Below the pieces are notes generated by a model, which worked only from the letters and a program-made list of their open reading frames with translations, had not been told where the DNA came from and ran no database searches. From Helochares maculicollis (taxonomy: Eukaryota > Arthropoda > Insecta > Coleoptera > Hydrophilidae), in assembly GCA_033557835.1 (NCBI GenBank), contig JAWQRO010000204.1, positions 1 to 48,904 of the forward strand: a DNA stretch of 48,904 nucleotides, in the 5' to 3' direction. Numbering within the stretch: the first letter of the stretch is position 1; every line of letters starts with the position of its first letter. A program made the translations under genes and the position numbers. Positions 12,395-23,460 of the stretch are shown piece by piece.

Positions 12395-15300
12395 TCAATG
12401 ATGGAGTAGTGCAATAGCAATGAGTTTGATATAAATTTGCAAAAATATACCATCTCTTGGTTTCGTTTGTAATATCAGCCCATAATAGTTTTAGATGGAA
12501 TAAGTAAGATCCCAGTCGAACTAATTCGGCCCCGCCGGCCGGTGCGGGGTTGTTTTATTTGGTCATAGCCCGTGCCCAAAACGGCAGGTGACTGTGGCGT
12601 GTGTGGAGCAGCTCCCGCTTGATGAATGTTTAGTGCACAGCTCAACTTTGCAGCTGCCTTCTGACTTTTCTATGTGTGTGTGCGTGCCCCGCCGAATATG
12701 CTCGGCCCGGCCGAAATACGCTGCAATTAAAACCCTATCCATCCTTTTCTTCGCCTTAATCTTGCCAACGCAGAAAAAAGACGCATGCAGGGGTGGCTTG
12801 ACCTTGAACTACAATGGCCCCTTGGCAGAGGGGTAGAAGAGGGCATCTATCGTTTAAATTTAGGGGCGATTTGACAACCGGATTCTGAATTTTTATGCAG
12901 TTCCTTGCTTCCAGGAATTTCTACCGCCCCCTCTTCCTTCTACCGCCGCGAAACACGCATGATAGATTCGGCAGCTCACCCTCCGTCTAGGAAAGAACTC
13001 ACGAACCAGACTAATGCCCTATCATTATAAGCTCAAATTAAGTTAGAAATTCGCTTTTAATTTTAAAATTTTCCTTGCGATTCTTTGAAGTAAATTGGAT
13101 GAACTTAAAGCGTCTAAGCTGATAATAATGAATAGTAAACATTGCGCTTGCAATAAGCTGCATGCATAGAGGCGGAAGTCGATCTCCAAGGATTTCTATC
13201 TCGTTTTCATTATATGTTCGTGTTAATGAATTGATATCATACGTGAATGCGAAATAGAAGTGTTATGATAGACGAACGAAAAAATAATTGGGATTGATGA
13301 ATAGGCGGAATGATGCGAAAACCGTCGATTAGTAAAATCCGCGTAGTTAAACCTCTTTAAAATACATAAGTTTTAAAGTAGAACCATACAAGTAATGAAG
13401 AGTGTCAAAAATAGCATCGATGACATTCAGGGGGGCGTTAAATTGGCGAGCAGAGACCACCCGCACCCTATAAAAGCGCTGTGCAAATTGCTGCCATAAT
13501 TAGAACGGTAAAACTGAGAGAGAGTGAAATTAGCGAATTTGAAACGAATTAGCCATCATGTTTCGGGATCTAATAATAAACGAGATGAGATATAAAGCTG
13601 GGTTGAATAACCTGTTGTTTGAGAATCACTCTAACCACACGTACATACGTGAGCTGTAGGTAAGTTGATGCATACATCGAAAATAAAAATCAAATTGCGT
13701 GCGTATAAAATGGCGAAACATAACGCGGCTAATAAAAGTGGCATGAAGAGCCACACAGCGACAAGTTACAAGGAAATATTTTTTGCCATCTAAACCGGTG
13801 CATCCGGTTCACGAAGTTTTTTCCAACCCCGTATCCTTTAATCATGGGGTGGGTCTTGGTCTTGGTTTTTGACCATCCAAACTTCAGTACACGATGATGC
13901 GCTTTTAAAATACTTTCAAAGGAGTATTACAACACACAAGAATAAAGTGTATGATAGAGGTCTTTTAAAGAATAATGTAATAAAAGGTGACCTGAAATTG
14001 CAGTTGCAAGATGCGAATCGTGATTTAACCATCTCGATGAATTGAATAATTAATTATTAAATTATTTTTTTTTAATTGAAATGCATCATACATTGCAATA
14101 TAATTCCTGAATTTATTATTAATATGGGTCTTTCTGTACTTCGAGTCTTAATTGATAGTATTTCACGGAATTCCACATCCTGTTTGCCCAAATTTATCAA
14201 GCGTATTTAAAAGAAAGGAGGGGGTTTATCTACTTTGGGCTGTGTAATAAAATGATAAATTGAACAATACGCTTAGCCTACAGTTACAACTTTAATACCT
14301 TATAAAAAATCTGGTTTGTTAAAAATACATTGCATTAGAAGGGTAGTTAATTTGTGGGCATAGAACTCACCCATAGTGATCGTTGCGTCATCTGTTGAAC
14401 TTAGTGAGTTTATAGTTACGACACTAGAGTACACTAGTAGTAGGGTATCCGATAAAGAATTGTGGTGTTGGTCGGGGCTTCATTCATACCAAACTTATTG
14501 TAAATTGAGAAATTTTAGATGGTCCAATGGAATGTCGACAATTTTTATTTTTGCTTACTACGGTTCTTAGGTGTTTATGAGTAAAAAATATCCACTAAAA
14601 TATTACGCTAACTATTTGATATAAATATTTGTTGATTAACTTTGTTAAAAAAAATATTTGAAAACTATCAGAACACTGTGAATATCACTCCAAATTACAA
14701 TCTATTCAGTAGATATGAACCCTTTAGAAATTATTTCAAAGTAAAAGTTAAAATAAATGATATGTAAATACATATTTTTAATATATATTAAACATTTAGA
14801 GCAAGCGATACGATTAAAATAGAAGAAAATAGCCGTAACTAACCTCGAACAACTGCGTCCACTTTAAACAAGAAACATAGAGCTCTACAAAGAATTAAAC
14901 TATAGTCATCAAATGATCATAATTAAAATTGTATTTGGACTTTTTTGCTCATTTTAATTAATTATTACATTTAACATTATGTTCAATCAAACATGCATTC
15001 GTGATTATAAAGACAATACATATGCAATTTTTTATAAATATTATATTTATATTGTGTTGTATTTTTGATAAATATATCCTAAAATTTCTGTACTGATAAA
15101 TACGACGTTCGCAGTTTACTATAAATATATTAACAATATTACAAGAACTAACGTATTAATATAAAGCGGCAATTAATGAGTAGCACACATAAAATCGCTA
15201 AATTCCTGGTTGTAAATAGTAACTGATGATGACACCAGTTTGTTAAATGTAAAGTTTTCTTCATTTGCTATTCTAAATAAGGGTTTGTGTGACAAAAACT

Positions 15301-15470
15301 GCAACGAATGCAATCATATATTTGTGATGCTTTAGCAAGTATTCATTGGGTTTATTTTAAACCAGATGAAATTGTATATCCGCTTCAGAATGATACTCGT
15401 AACATAGCCAGTTAGCTATAAATTGCTCTACCGATGTTTTGAAGATTGAAATCATTAATTGTACACTAAA
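12395..15470. other. intronic DNA with GC pocket at 12520-12980
   Basis: The pocket contains CGGCCCCGCCGGCCGG and an 82-codon plus frame (12588-12836) with no recognised family. The remainder is AT-rich and, apart from the TATA-like site at 13469, nothing was identified. Confidence 0.35.
13469..13476 (+). promoter_or_regulatory. TATA-box-like site
   Basis: CCCTATAAAAGCGC at 13467-13480 is a strong TATA match facing right, in a GC-richer context (13430-13500). No coding exon follows that I can support, so it may drive an unannotated non-coding RNA or be chance. Confidence 0.25.
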
Positions 15471-16366
15471 TGTACATATAATGACTAATTTAGAGAAATG
15501 CTACAAAACTTAAAAACTTTGTAATATTGCACTCAATGACTTCCTTTTTGAATTAAATTCCTTAATTTGAAAATTCGAAGATTCGAAGTTCTTGTTTTAA
15601 GTTTGCGCTTTGGGCAATAAAAATGTATTAATAAAAGATGACCTCAAAAGACTATTCAACATAGCATTGACAAGGCGTATGGCACACGGATATGATTCAA
15701 GCAGGAAAAAAAGAGTTAAGGAATCTCTACATCGTAGCACGTTATACTCATCAGCAGTTTCTAATATTGGTGGAATCATTTTTTAGCTGCATTTCAGAGT
15801 TTGAGGAAATGAAAATGTTCTTTTCTGTTGAATATTCAACTACAGTTATTATAAAAACAAAAAATGCAGTTGTTTTCGTGTATGTATAAATTCAGACTTG
15901 TGCAAACGTTATTTTTTAAAGCAAAAGAAAAAAAGAAAACCCATAAAATACTTCTGAAATTAGACACACTTTAAAATCAATACTAATTAATCTCTCTAGA
16001 CCAACTAGACCACTAAAGTCTAAATGCAGTATAAGTTCGTTATGTCGAATTTAATTTCATGTAATAAATTCATTTCAGCTCATATGCAATTATAATTCCG
16101 TGTAGGAAGAAATAAATACAGTTATAATTTGACTATAATTAACTGGTGCAAGCAAATATCTCCTTTAGGATTATGTCAAAAATCTATCGATATTATAGAA
16201 AATACATTAATTAATTGCTCGTTTTAAACTAACTAAAACGTCCATTACTTCTAATTGCAAGCCTGTACTTTTTCAGACTTTTACCCATCATAGTCAATTT
16301 CTGGAAAATGTATGTATAATGAGAGTAATTTAGAACTAATGTCACAAGCTGAAAAACTTTGTAATA
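15471..16366 (+). repeat. short direct repeat flanking repeat copy 2
   Basis: TGTACATATAATGA-TAATTTAGA and AAAAACTTTGTAATA at 15471-15528 recur at 16309-16366 in the same order. This suggests a tandem or terminal direct repeat of about 58 bp enclosing the intervening repeat. Confidence 0.6.
15637..16157 (+). repeat. diverged repeat family, copy 2
   Basis: Collinear with 11866-12394 at about the same length. It is flanked by a further duplicated segment (15471-15528 and 16309-16366), so the unit here may have been tandem with a period near 840 bp. Confidence 0.75.
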
Positions 16367-16739
16367 CGGGGAAAATAGAGGGAAGTCAATTTATGAAATT
16401 AAATTAAATGGTATTAAAACAATGCGATTATATCCAAAAAGATAATCGTTAATAAGAAATCAGTGTATTCATTAGGAACAATTGAAATTATTACTATCAC
16501 ATATCTTCTTAGCAATCCGATTTGGCTACATAAGCCTTAAAACATGACAATTAGTACTTAGCATGGATTTCGTCCACTATGCAATTAATAAGTAATAAAA
16601 AACCAATTTTCCCAACGATTTAATAGCTTGGATTCTAGACACTAGTATTACAAGAATCACATGTTTATGTAAGTACTTCAATTAATAGATGTATTTTCCT
16701 AATGAAATCAAGATATAGGCACTATTAATTACACGCAAA

Positions 16740-17060
16740 GGGCTCGTTTCGTCTAAATAGAAGCAGAATCTATCAGAATCGGGAAAAGGTGAGTCACGAT
16801 GATTCTTTGGTATGACTCGGGCTCAAAAGGGACAATAATATTTCAACGATTAATTAGGACCATTGTTTTTGAAACCTTAAATCCTATCATCGAAATAATG
16901 CAGATTTAAAAATATTATTGCTAAGAAAATCGCCGTACGCGCCGCCATTGCGAATTTATCCCAGAAAAGCGACGTTTAAAAAGGCGTTATTTGCCGTTTG
17001 GCATTTTATATCGAGTATAAGAAGGGGAATTACCCCTCTCTCGCTTTACACTTTCAAGAG
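16740..17060. promoter_or_regulatory. candidate intronic cis-regulatory block
   Basis: A mixed-composition stretch holding an AP-1 site TGAGTCA (16790-16796), ATTAATTA-type homeodomain words, and a pocket reading CGCCGTACGCGCCGCCATTG. It stands out from the AT-rich repeats on either side and carries no repeat seen elsewhere in the window. The function is inferred only. Confidence 0.3.
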
Positions 17061-17689
17061 ATTGAATTAATTCATTCATCTTATACATAGAAGGAAAAAT
17101 CTTCGTGGGTGTGTACATACATAGGGTTGTAAAAATTAGTTAAGCGATATCAACAACTATCAACCCCATTTCGCGCCCAGCTTCCAAATAGTTTATACAT
17201 AAATTTTCATAATTCCAAGTGGAGACTAACCATTTGATTTCAGCAATACAAACTACTTCATAAACATTTCTTAGTCTTAAATTTTCATTGCAGAAAATAA
17301 ACATTGCCACAAAACAGACGATGCAGGTAAATTTGAACAGCAATATCTTCAACATTGCAATCTTTATATGTTGTTAAACAGTATATATCGAGTAAAATTG
17401 ATCGATGCTTTCCAAAATACTAGATTAAAGTAACGGCAACCACTGTTTGGTAGTCCAAAATAGTTCGGGTCTGAGTGAAGTTATTAAAAAAAGCTGGAGT
17501 AAGTCATAGACAACTCATTAAACACCGCAAAAATTAAAATTCATATGAGCAATTAAGTGAACTCAAGGTTCTTGGAATAACAAACAACAAATTTGGCAAT
17601 GACTCACACAAAGGTTGCCGATACCTACTGTGGGACTGAAATTCATTCATTTTCTTGATGGATGCGATTTACTCGACGGTACGACTAAA

Positions 17690-18010
17690 TTTAGGCATTC
17701 TTTTTTTATGAACGTTTAAATCTGCCACCTCTACCCGTTTAGTTAAAAGCAACCCTTTGATCGTTTCGATCGTAGCGTAGTAGCGTCCATAATTCATAAG
17801 TGGCTAATTAAGAGCGCGTTTTCGGAGGTAATTAATACCGTTTCCGGTTTTAAAAATGCGTGGTGAAGGTTAAACGGCAAATTAAAAATAAATTTCGTAT
17901 GGATTTACCCCGTTATATTCGTTGGTATCCGACTGAATTCAAGTAAAGAGAGATAAAAACCGGATGTGGGCGTCCATAAGCAACAAATTAATTGTATTTG
18001 TATTTGCAGG
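17690..18010. promoter_or_regulatory. candidate intronic cis-regulatory block
   Basis: Contains the TCF-like word TTTGATC inside the near-palindrome GATCGTTTCGATC, then GCTAATTAAGAGCGCG and GGTAATTAATACC (a palindromic paired-homeodomain-type site). It is single-copy in the window and mixed in composition. An enhancer of Imp or a neighbour is an inference. Confidence 0.3.
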
Positions 18011-18212
18011 TAATGGTTCAAGTTAAAAATCCTCATTTTTACATTATTACCATTTGCCATTTAATCCCCTCCCGCTCTCCCTCTTCCCACTCCACTGCAT
18101 ACTCTCTATGCTGTTTATGTATGTGCATCTAATTGATTTAGTAATCAAATTTATTATTTATTAATTCATTTTAGCCGTTCGTTTAGTTGGTGTTATGTAA
18201 ACAATGGTTAAG

Positions 18213-18229
18213 TTAGGTTAGGTTAGGTT
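18213..18229 (+). repeat. (TTAGG)3 telomere-type tract
   Basis: Three exact TTAGG units plus TT. This is the ancestral insect telomere repeat; short interstitial tracts are common in insect genomes and do not imply a telomere. A decayed relative (GTTAGGTAAGGTAAGG) is at 25979-25994. Confidence 0.7.
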
Positions 18230-18469
18230 CCGGTGAGTTCCTCACCTAGGTTCTGGTACTTCCTCGCTTTCGAACACTTGGTCGTCATCGTGTTCCTCTC
18301 CAGGTTGGAATTTCTCCATGATGCACTACAAATTTTATATAATCCTCAAATTTGGCGAAATAGGCTTGATAAGTAGTATTGATGTAAAAGAATAGGTAAA
18401 AAATAAGAAGAGAGCACTGTCACACTGGCAGAGACACGCACGCACGCACAAAACTTATGATCTAGTCAG

Positions 18470-18715
18470 TCTTCGTCGATAAAACGGAAGAGAACGAAAT
18501 CGAACTGAAATGGTCTTAACTTCTTTGGTGGAACGGAACGTAAAAACATAAAGCTGAACGAAAGAGTTTAAATTCACAACATACCAAGAATTTTAACGAA
18601 AAATTCGTCGAAACTGGATGGCCGAAACAGTTTGGTCAAAAATCCGAAACGCCGAAAGGGTCACTTTGGAAAGCGAAACCAAAAAGTCCTTTTCAGAAAA
18701 AAGATGTAACACAAC
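18470..18715 (+). other. purine-skewed cluster of CGAAAC-like words
   Basis: About ten words of the type CGAAAC, CGAAAG, GAACGAAA recur on the plus strand in about 245 bp. Examples are TCGTCGAAACTGG, GGCCGAAACAG, TCCGAAACGCCGAAAGG and AGCGAAACC. No fixed period, so either a decayed minisatellite or a binding-site cluster. Confidence 0.4.
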
Positions 18716-19999
18716 ATATCACTCTAAATACGAGCTAAATGCGTACTAAGGACTTGAAATGCCGACGCTTGCTCAGATCGTTCTGTTCTGCGCGACCACG
18801 CCTTTCCCCCAATCCTAGAACCCCACCATAGCGGAACGGCCCCTACTCCACTCCTCAGGACCCCAATGCACCGGTTACATAACGCTAAACACCATTCTAC
18901 TATGTTGTCTTAACAATTCCAAAGATTCCATATTTTCAAACCGAGAAGAATCATTTCATTGCCTGAATTTCAAAATTAAGTCTACGATTAAGTTATCTAT
19001 TAATAAAACGTATACACACAATCAGAGCATCCGGGAACTTCGAGAAGAATTTCAGAAACGACGGTTGGCGTCGCTGCATTATTTGTCGCTTCTAATTTGG
19101 ATTTGATTGCTTCCGGATAATTGTGACACGTGCTGCTTCTTACCAATACTTACCGGTCAAATTAGTGCCCCTGATCATCTTAATAGTCTAGTCAATTTTT
19201 GAGTTTTAGAAAAAAAGTAATTTAACCCTTTATCGGCCAATACAAAGGGTATATTATTTTGGTCATAATTAAGAAAGCCATCAAGAAAAATGGTGCCTCA
19301 GAGTACCTTTGAAAAATTTTATAATGAAAAGGCTTAGCCATTTGCCATTGAGCGATTAAGGGTTAAACTGGAATTAAGCAGTAGGACAAGGGATAATAAA
19401 ATGGATTAAAGGAATAGGAAGGGTTTTAAAAATTCGGACTTCCCTGTTTATAGTAGAAAAGTTTTATTTAAATAGGTTCGTGCGAATACAGGACAAAAAC
19501 ACTATTATGAAGGTATTGTATAGATCATTAGGCACTTCTTCACATAACTATACGGTTACCATGAAACACCATCTTTCTATCTAGCGAGCCGCTGCGCCTG
19601 CGCGCCTGCAACAACACCGCTTTTAAAATGCTTGCGTTGCTTTTTGAAATTTTGCAGTAAAGAATGCTAGCATAGCAGATACTGGAGGAAAAAGGATGAA
19701 TTTACTAAATAGGTGATAAACAAAATGCCTAATAAAAACAGATCAATATAAAGCATGTAACATAAAATGCAGCCTCTCTAATATAAAATTAGTACTTTAA
19801 ATAAAAACAAGACGCCTTAGCAATTTAATAGAAATGTGTAACTTATAAAAGTGCGGAGTATTGGTAATAAGATGGTGAGCTGATGTGGTTTATGAATTAG
19901 GAGCTTCCCTTATGAATCATGGAAGCGGTAGCAGGAGCGAAGTTGATAAACATAAATTTTCAGAAGGTATACACACAGAAGGCTACGCGATGGTATTTC
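18716..19999. other. intronic DNA, nothing firm
   Basis: Mixed to AT-rich sequence. A splice-like pair on minus (17 nt around 19155-19171) has a poor pyrimidine tract and was not called. Confidence 0.35.
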
Positions 20000-20490
20000 T
20001 AGCCAAACAAACGATCTTTATCAGGGGGTGATTTGTCACCGATGCTACCGCTAAAGTGGAGCTCTTCGTTTCGTAGATTAAGGGGCAAATTGTGGGAGCG
20101 GGACGATAAGAAATAAATTGAGTTATGAATTTCATTTATTGTCTTGACTGTTGCTAAGAGCCCAAAGTTGAAGTTGAGGAACGGCGGCTATTCTCAATCC
20201 TCTTTCTATTCATACTCCCCGTGTTCTAAATCCGTTACGAATCGGTCGAGCGAAGTAGATTAGACGGGGGGTGAGAGGGCTTCTTTGTCTAAACACTTCC
20301 TGTGCGGTGCGAGAGCCTTGTTAAACGCCCGTAAACGGCAAATTGCAGGTTGTACGGCAGGTGGGGCTGCCTCTGCTGCTCCTTCATCATCTTGCGTCTT
20401 AACACTTTTTTGGGTATCATCCAAAGAATCGCCAAATTCTTCTAGGGTAAAACCTAGACGGACGCAGATGGACACAATGGAAGCACGATA
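20000..20490. other. GC-richer block with overlapping open frames
   Basis: Minus 20475-20260 reads FTLEEFGDSLDDTQKSVKTQ and an Ala-rich acidic stretch; plus 20285-20491 reads CGARALLNARKRQ. Both are open, so coding strand cannot be told. No family is recognised. The phase of a putative minus acceptor near 20448 does not fit Imp exon 3. Confidence 0.25.
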
Positions 20491-20964
20491 GAGTCCAGAG
20501 TTGATCTAATCGAAAAGCTATTTCATCGTCCTTAATTTGGCTCTTCATTATAAAACGGAGCTTAAGAAAAAAACGCACGTATTTTAATTTCTTGCTATTA
20601 AATAGCTTTATTAAGAAATTGTCAACCATTCTATCATAAGACCTCACAACTGGTTTTCTTAAATATAATATATTGCTCGTGGGCTCTAACAAATGAATAA
20701 TATTTGAAGACAATGACTCGTTACTAAACATACTGTTTTTGAACTACATATTCATACTTTTTGTCAGATTATTTTAAAAATCAAATAAGTATATAGCAAT
20801 CCTGAAGAAAGCAAAATAGTCGTCTCAACTGATGTCGACGGGAGAATTGCCCACCACTTGACTTCTAACTTTTATGATTAATGGTATAAGAACTCAGTTG
20901 TGGTGAGATTTTGCCCAGAAATATAGGCTAGTGATAAGATCAAGTCAGAATTATACTTTGAACG

Positions 20965-21120
20965 ATTACTCCAAAACAAACAATTAATACATTGAAGAAT
21001 GCTCTCGAAACATCTGCTTGCAGGGCAACGTTGACCATAATTAGAAAATCATTAATAAATATTTGTATGCAACAGGAATCGCATCCTCGATACTGTTTTA
21101 AATTTTTATCAATCAAAGCA
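20965..21120 (+). repeat. diverged repeat unit, copy 1
   Basis: ACTCCAAAACAAAC-A-TAATACA, TTTGTATGCAACAGGAAT and GCATC align with 21688-21840, about 725 bp further on. Part of a degraded tandemly arranged repeat. Confidence 0.6.
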
Positions 21121-21480
21121 TATAAATAACATCTTATTTCGGCTTTGCGGAAAATATAGTAATAAGAATTTACAAGTTTATTCGAAAAAATTAAAGGCAG
21201 TACCGTTAGTAGTTTATTTTAAGCTCGTTTTTTGACAAACAGATTGGAATACTACCTCTATATTGATCTTGGTTTGCAAAGCAACATGACTGAACCATTC
21301 ACTATTGTTAATAAATCAAACGAACTACCACGTAAACTAGTAGTTCTAAGTGAATTACTGTAGGTACTATTGGCTAAAGCAATCCAGCACTTTAATATTC
21401 TTCTTGTAATGGCTGCTCACGTATAGTAAGTGGTTAGTATGCAAAATTAAATAATCAATTTACTGAAACAGATATAAAAG

Positions 21481-21607
21481 TAGATTTGCAAATCTTGCTT
21501 TGAGATCTTTTAGTGTTTTGGGTTCAGCACTTTCTAAACGGGGGGAAATGCTTGACAATATCAACATTTGGTTATATAATGACGTCTTTAGGCATGGGAA
21601 ATGGTCA
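21481..21607 (+). repeat. tandem repeat unit a
   Basis: TTTGCAAA, TTTCTAAACGG, TTGACAATATCAACATTTGG, ATGACG and AAATGGTCA align with 21898-22021, a period of about 415 bp. Confidence 0.65.
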
Positions 21608-21687
21608 AGGCATACGCGAATTTTAAATCTAGAGAATAATTTTGAAGACTATGTCAAGGCCTCGTATTTTAAATAACAGCTGGAAAG

Positions 21688-21840
21688 ACTACACCAAAAC
21701 AACCTACTAATACAAAGAAGAAAGGTCCCTAATAGCACATTTCATGCAGTTCTGCTATAGCAGAGCAAAGTTGGAACATACCAAAAAATGTTTGTATGTA
21801 ACAGAAATTGCATCTTTGTGGGTAGTCTAAACTTCAATTA
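21688..21840 (+). repeat. diverged repeat unit, copy 2
   Basis: ACACCAAAACAACCTACTAATACA, TTTGTATGTAACAGAAATTGCATC. Counterpart of 20965-21120. Confidence 0.6.
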
Positions 21841-21897
21841 TTTAAAAAATATTCACTTCGAGAAGTTACGTTTTTAAAACGTAGAATTAAACAATTA

Positions 21898-22021
21898 GTT
21901 TGCAAAACCAGACATTTATGCTATCTCTCAAATACTTTTTGTTTCTAAATGGAAAGAGATTCCTGACAATTTCAAAATTTGGCAATAAGATGACGCCATC
22001 CATAAACATAAAAAATGGTCA
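21898..22021 (+). repeat. tandem repeat unit b
   Basis: TTTGCAAAACC, TTTCTAAATGG, CTGACAATTTCAAAATTTGG, GATGACG and AAATGGTCA. Counterpart of 21481-21607. Confidence 0.65.
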
Positions 22022-22778
22022 CTGAATACAAGTCTTTCATTTTATATGTTAAGCATAATTGACCAAAAAGATATGTACTGTTCCTTTGGAATCTTCTAAT
22101 CAATGTACTGGTTTTCCCATCATCGGTACTCGTCGTTAATTTCGCTTTACCAACGAAATACAAGATATATGTCAATATTTTTCAATGTTTTTGACTTTTG
22201 CAAACTACTATATTGTTACTTATTATTGTCTATTAAACTAGTGTTTTAATTAAAAGGATCCATTTCTCTGCTTTTTTAAAATGATCTTGAATCGGCTAGA
22301 CTTCGGACTGGGATGCCTATATGTTTTTATTCTGAGCCTCTGTAAGACTTGGATGCTTGGATTGAGAGTGTTGATGTAAAAACGAGACGTGTTTGAAAAT
22401 TTTATCTAATAAATTTGATGCAAGCAAATAATGACATTTGCCATTTACGATAATGGCAGTGTTTTATATGTATTACAGATAACGATTTATCTAATTTTTG
22501 GTAAGACAACCCGAAACGGAATGTGGAATATTTTTTGATCATCTAAAATTAATGAAACTCTATGAGGGTAGTTTACTGCTTGCTTGTTTGTAATTTTATC
22601 TGGAGACAACCAAACTCTTTCAATATAGAACCGATCTTAAAATAAGTGTATGAAGTACATGTCGAAGAATCAAAGTTTCTTAGACAGAATTTTGTCCTGT
22701 AGTGTAAACAGTGTCTTCATTAAGAAAGAAAGGATAAGCTCGTGCTAGCTAAGTTGTAATCGAAATATAGGCTTGTGC

Positions 22779-22796
22779 TAGTTAGCTAGCTAACTA
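22779..22796. repeat. 18-bp perfect palindrome with flanking direct repeats
   Basis: TAGTTAGCTAGCTAACTA equals its own reverse complement. It sits between two copies of a TTGTAATCGAAA-like word (near 22754 and 22802) and beside an extra CTAGCTAAG, so the locus has undergone local duplication or slippage. Confidence 0.7.
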
Positions 22797-23149
22797 ATTA
22801 GTTAGTAATCGAAAATTCCAAAGTTTAAATGGAATTTACAATTGGTTCTAAGAAGCTTACTTTCATTTTATATGCACAGAATAAATAATTTGTATCGTCG
22901 GTGTCTGACAGACATATTTATATTGATATACAAAGAGTACTAGGAAAGTGTTGCAGTAAGAGGCTACCGTGTGTTGTAAATATTTGCTTGTTGGTGCATG
23001 CTGAGACATATTTGTTCATACTCAGTATCCGCTGCGCCAAGTCGGTGCACTCAGTTATTCCTTAGTAGTGATAGTTTAAAGCAGCTGCTATGGCATAGTA
23101 GTCACAAATTTATATTTGGGCAGTTTTGAGGTATAAGTTCGTGCGTTGT

Positions 23150-23460
23150 CTATATGTAGATCAGTGCTTAGAAAAAATGATTTTTGTGCATATGATACGA
23201 CTATATTCAGATGGTACAGAAAATTTCAAAGAGGAATGTTCTCTCTAGAAGTTGCTAAGTGTGCAGATAGCTAACAAACGTCATTTATAGAGGAAATGTA
23301 AGGGAAATGCTTGACGAAAACTAAAAATCTAGCAGCAAATTGAGGATATCTTAAACCTAAAGGCAACAATAATTCATTCAATTCTGTACGAGCACATGCA
23401 TGTGAAGAATTTGTTATGTCTCGGTGTGCCTAATAGTCTGAAGAGCAGATGATGCGATAT
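23150..23460 (+). mobile_element. mariner relic, N-terminal DNA-binding part of transposase
   Basis: Plus-strand translation gives RWYRKFQRGMFSLE at 23209-23250, the segment joining the first HTH to the basic linker. A second block, IEDILNLKATIIHSILYEH then VKNLLCLGVPNSL, lies at 23339-23446. It matches the second HTH of mariners (I-EDILNIS-ATIH-ILHEHL-VKKLC-RWVPH-L). There are stops between the blocks. The catalytic domain downstream could not be recovered, so this is a fragment or is too decayed. Confidence 0.65.

Noticed and set aside
14375..14395. Possible 21-nt exon on minus with a GTGAGT donor
   Set aside because: The upstream acceptor has no pyrimidine tract, and the length is too small to carry evidence.
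18213..18229. Telomere or subtelomere
   Set aside because: Only three TTAGG units within ordinary intronic DNA.
19155..19171. Possible 17-nt Imp exon with a GTAAGT donor
   Set aside because: The acceptor context is purine-rich and there is no homology.
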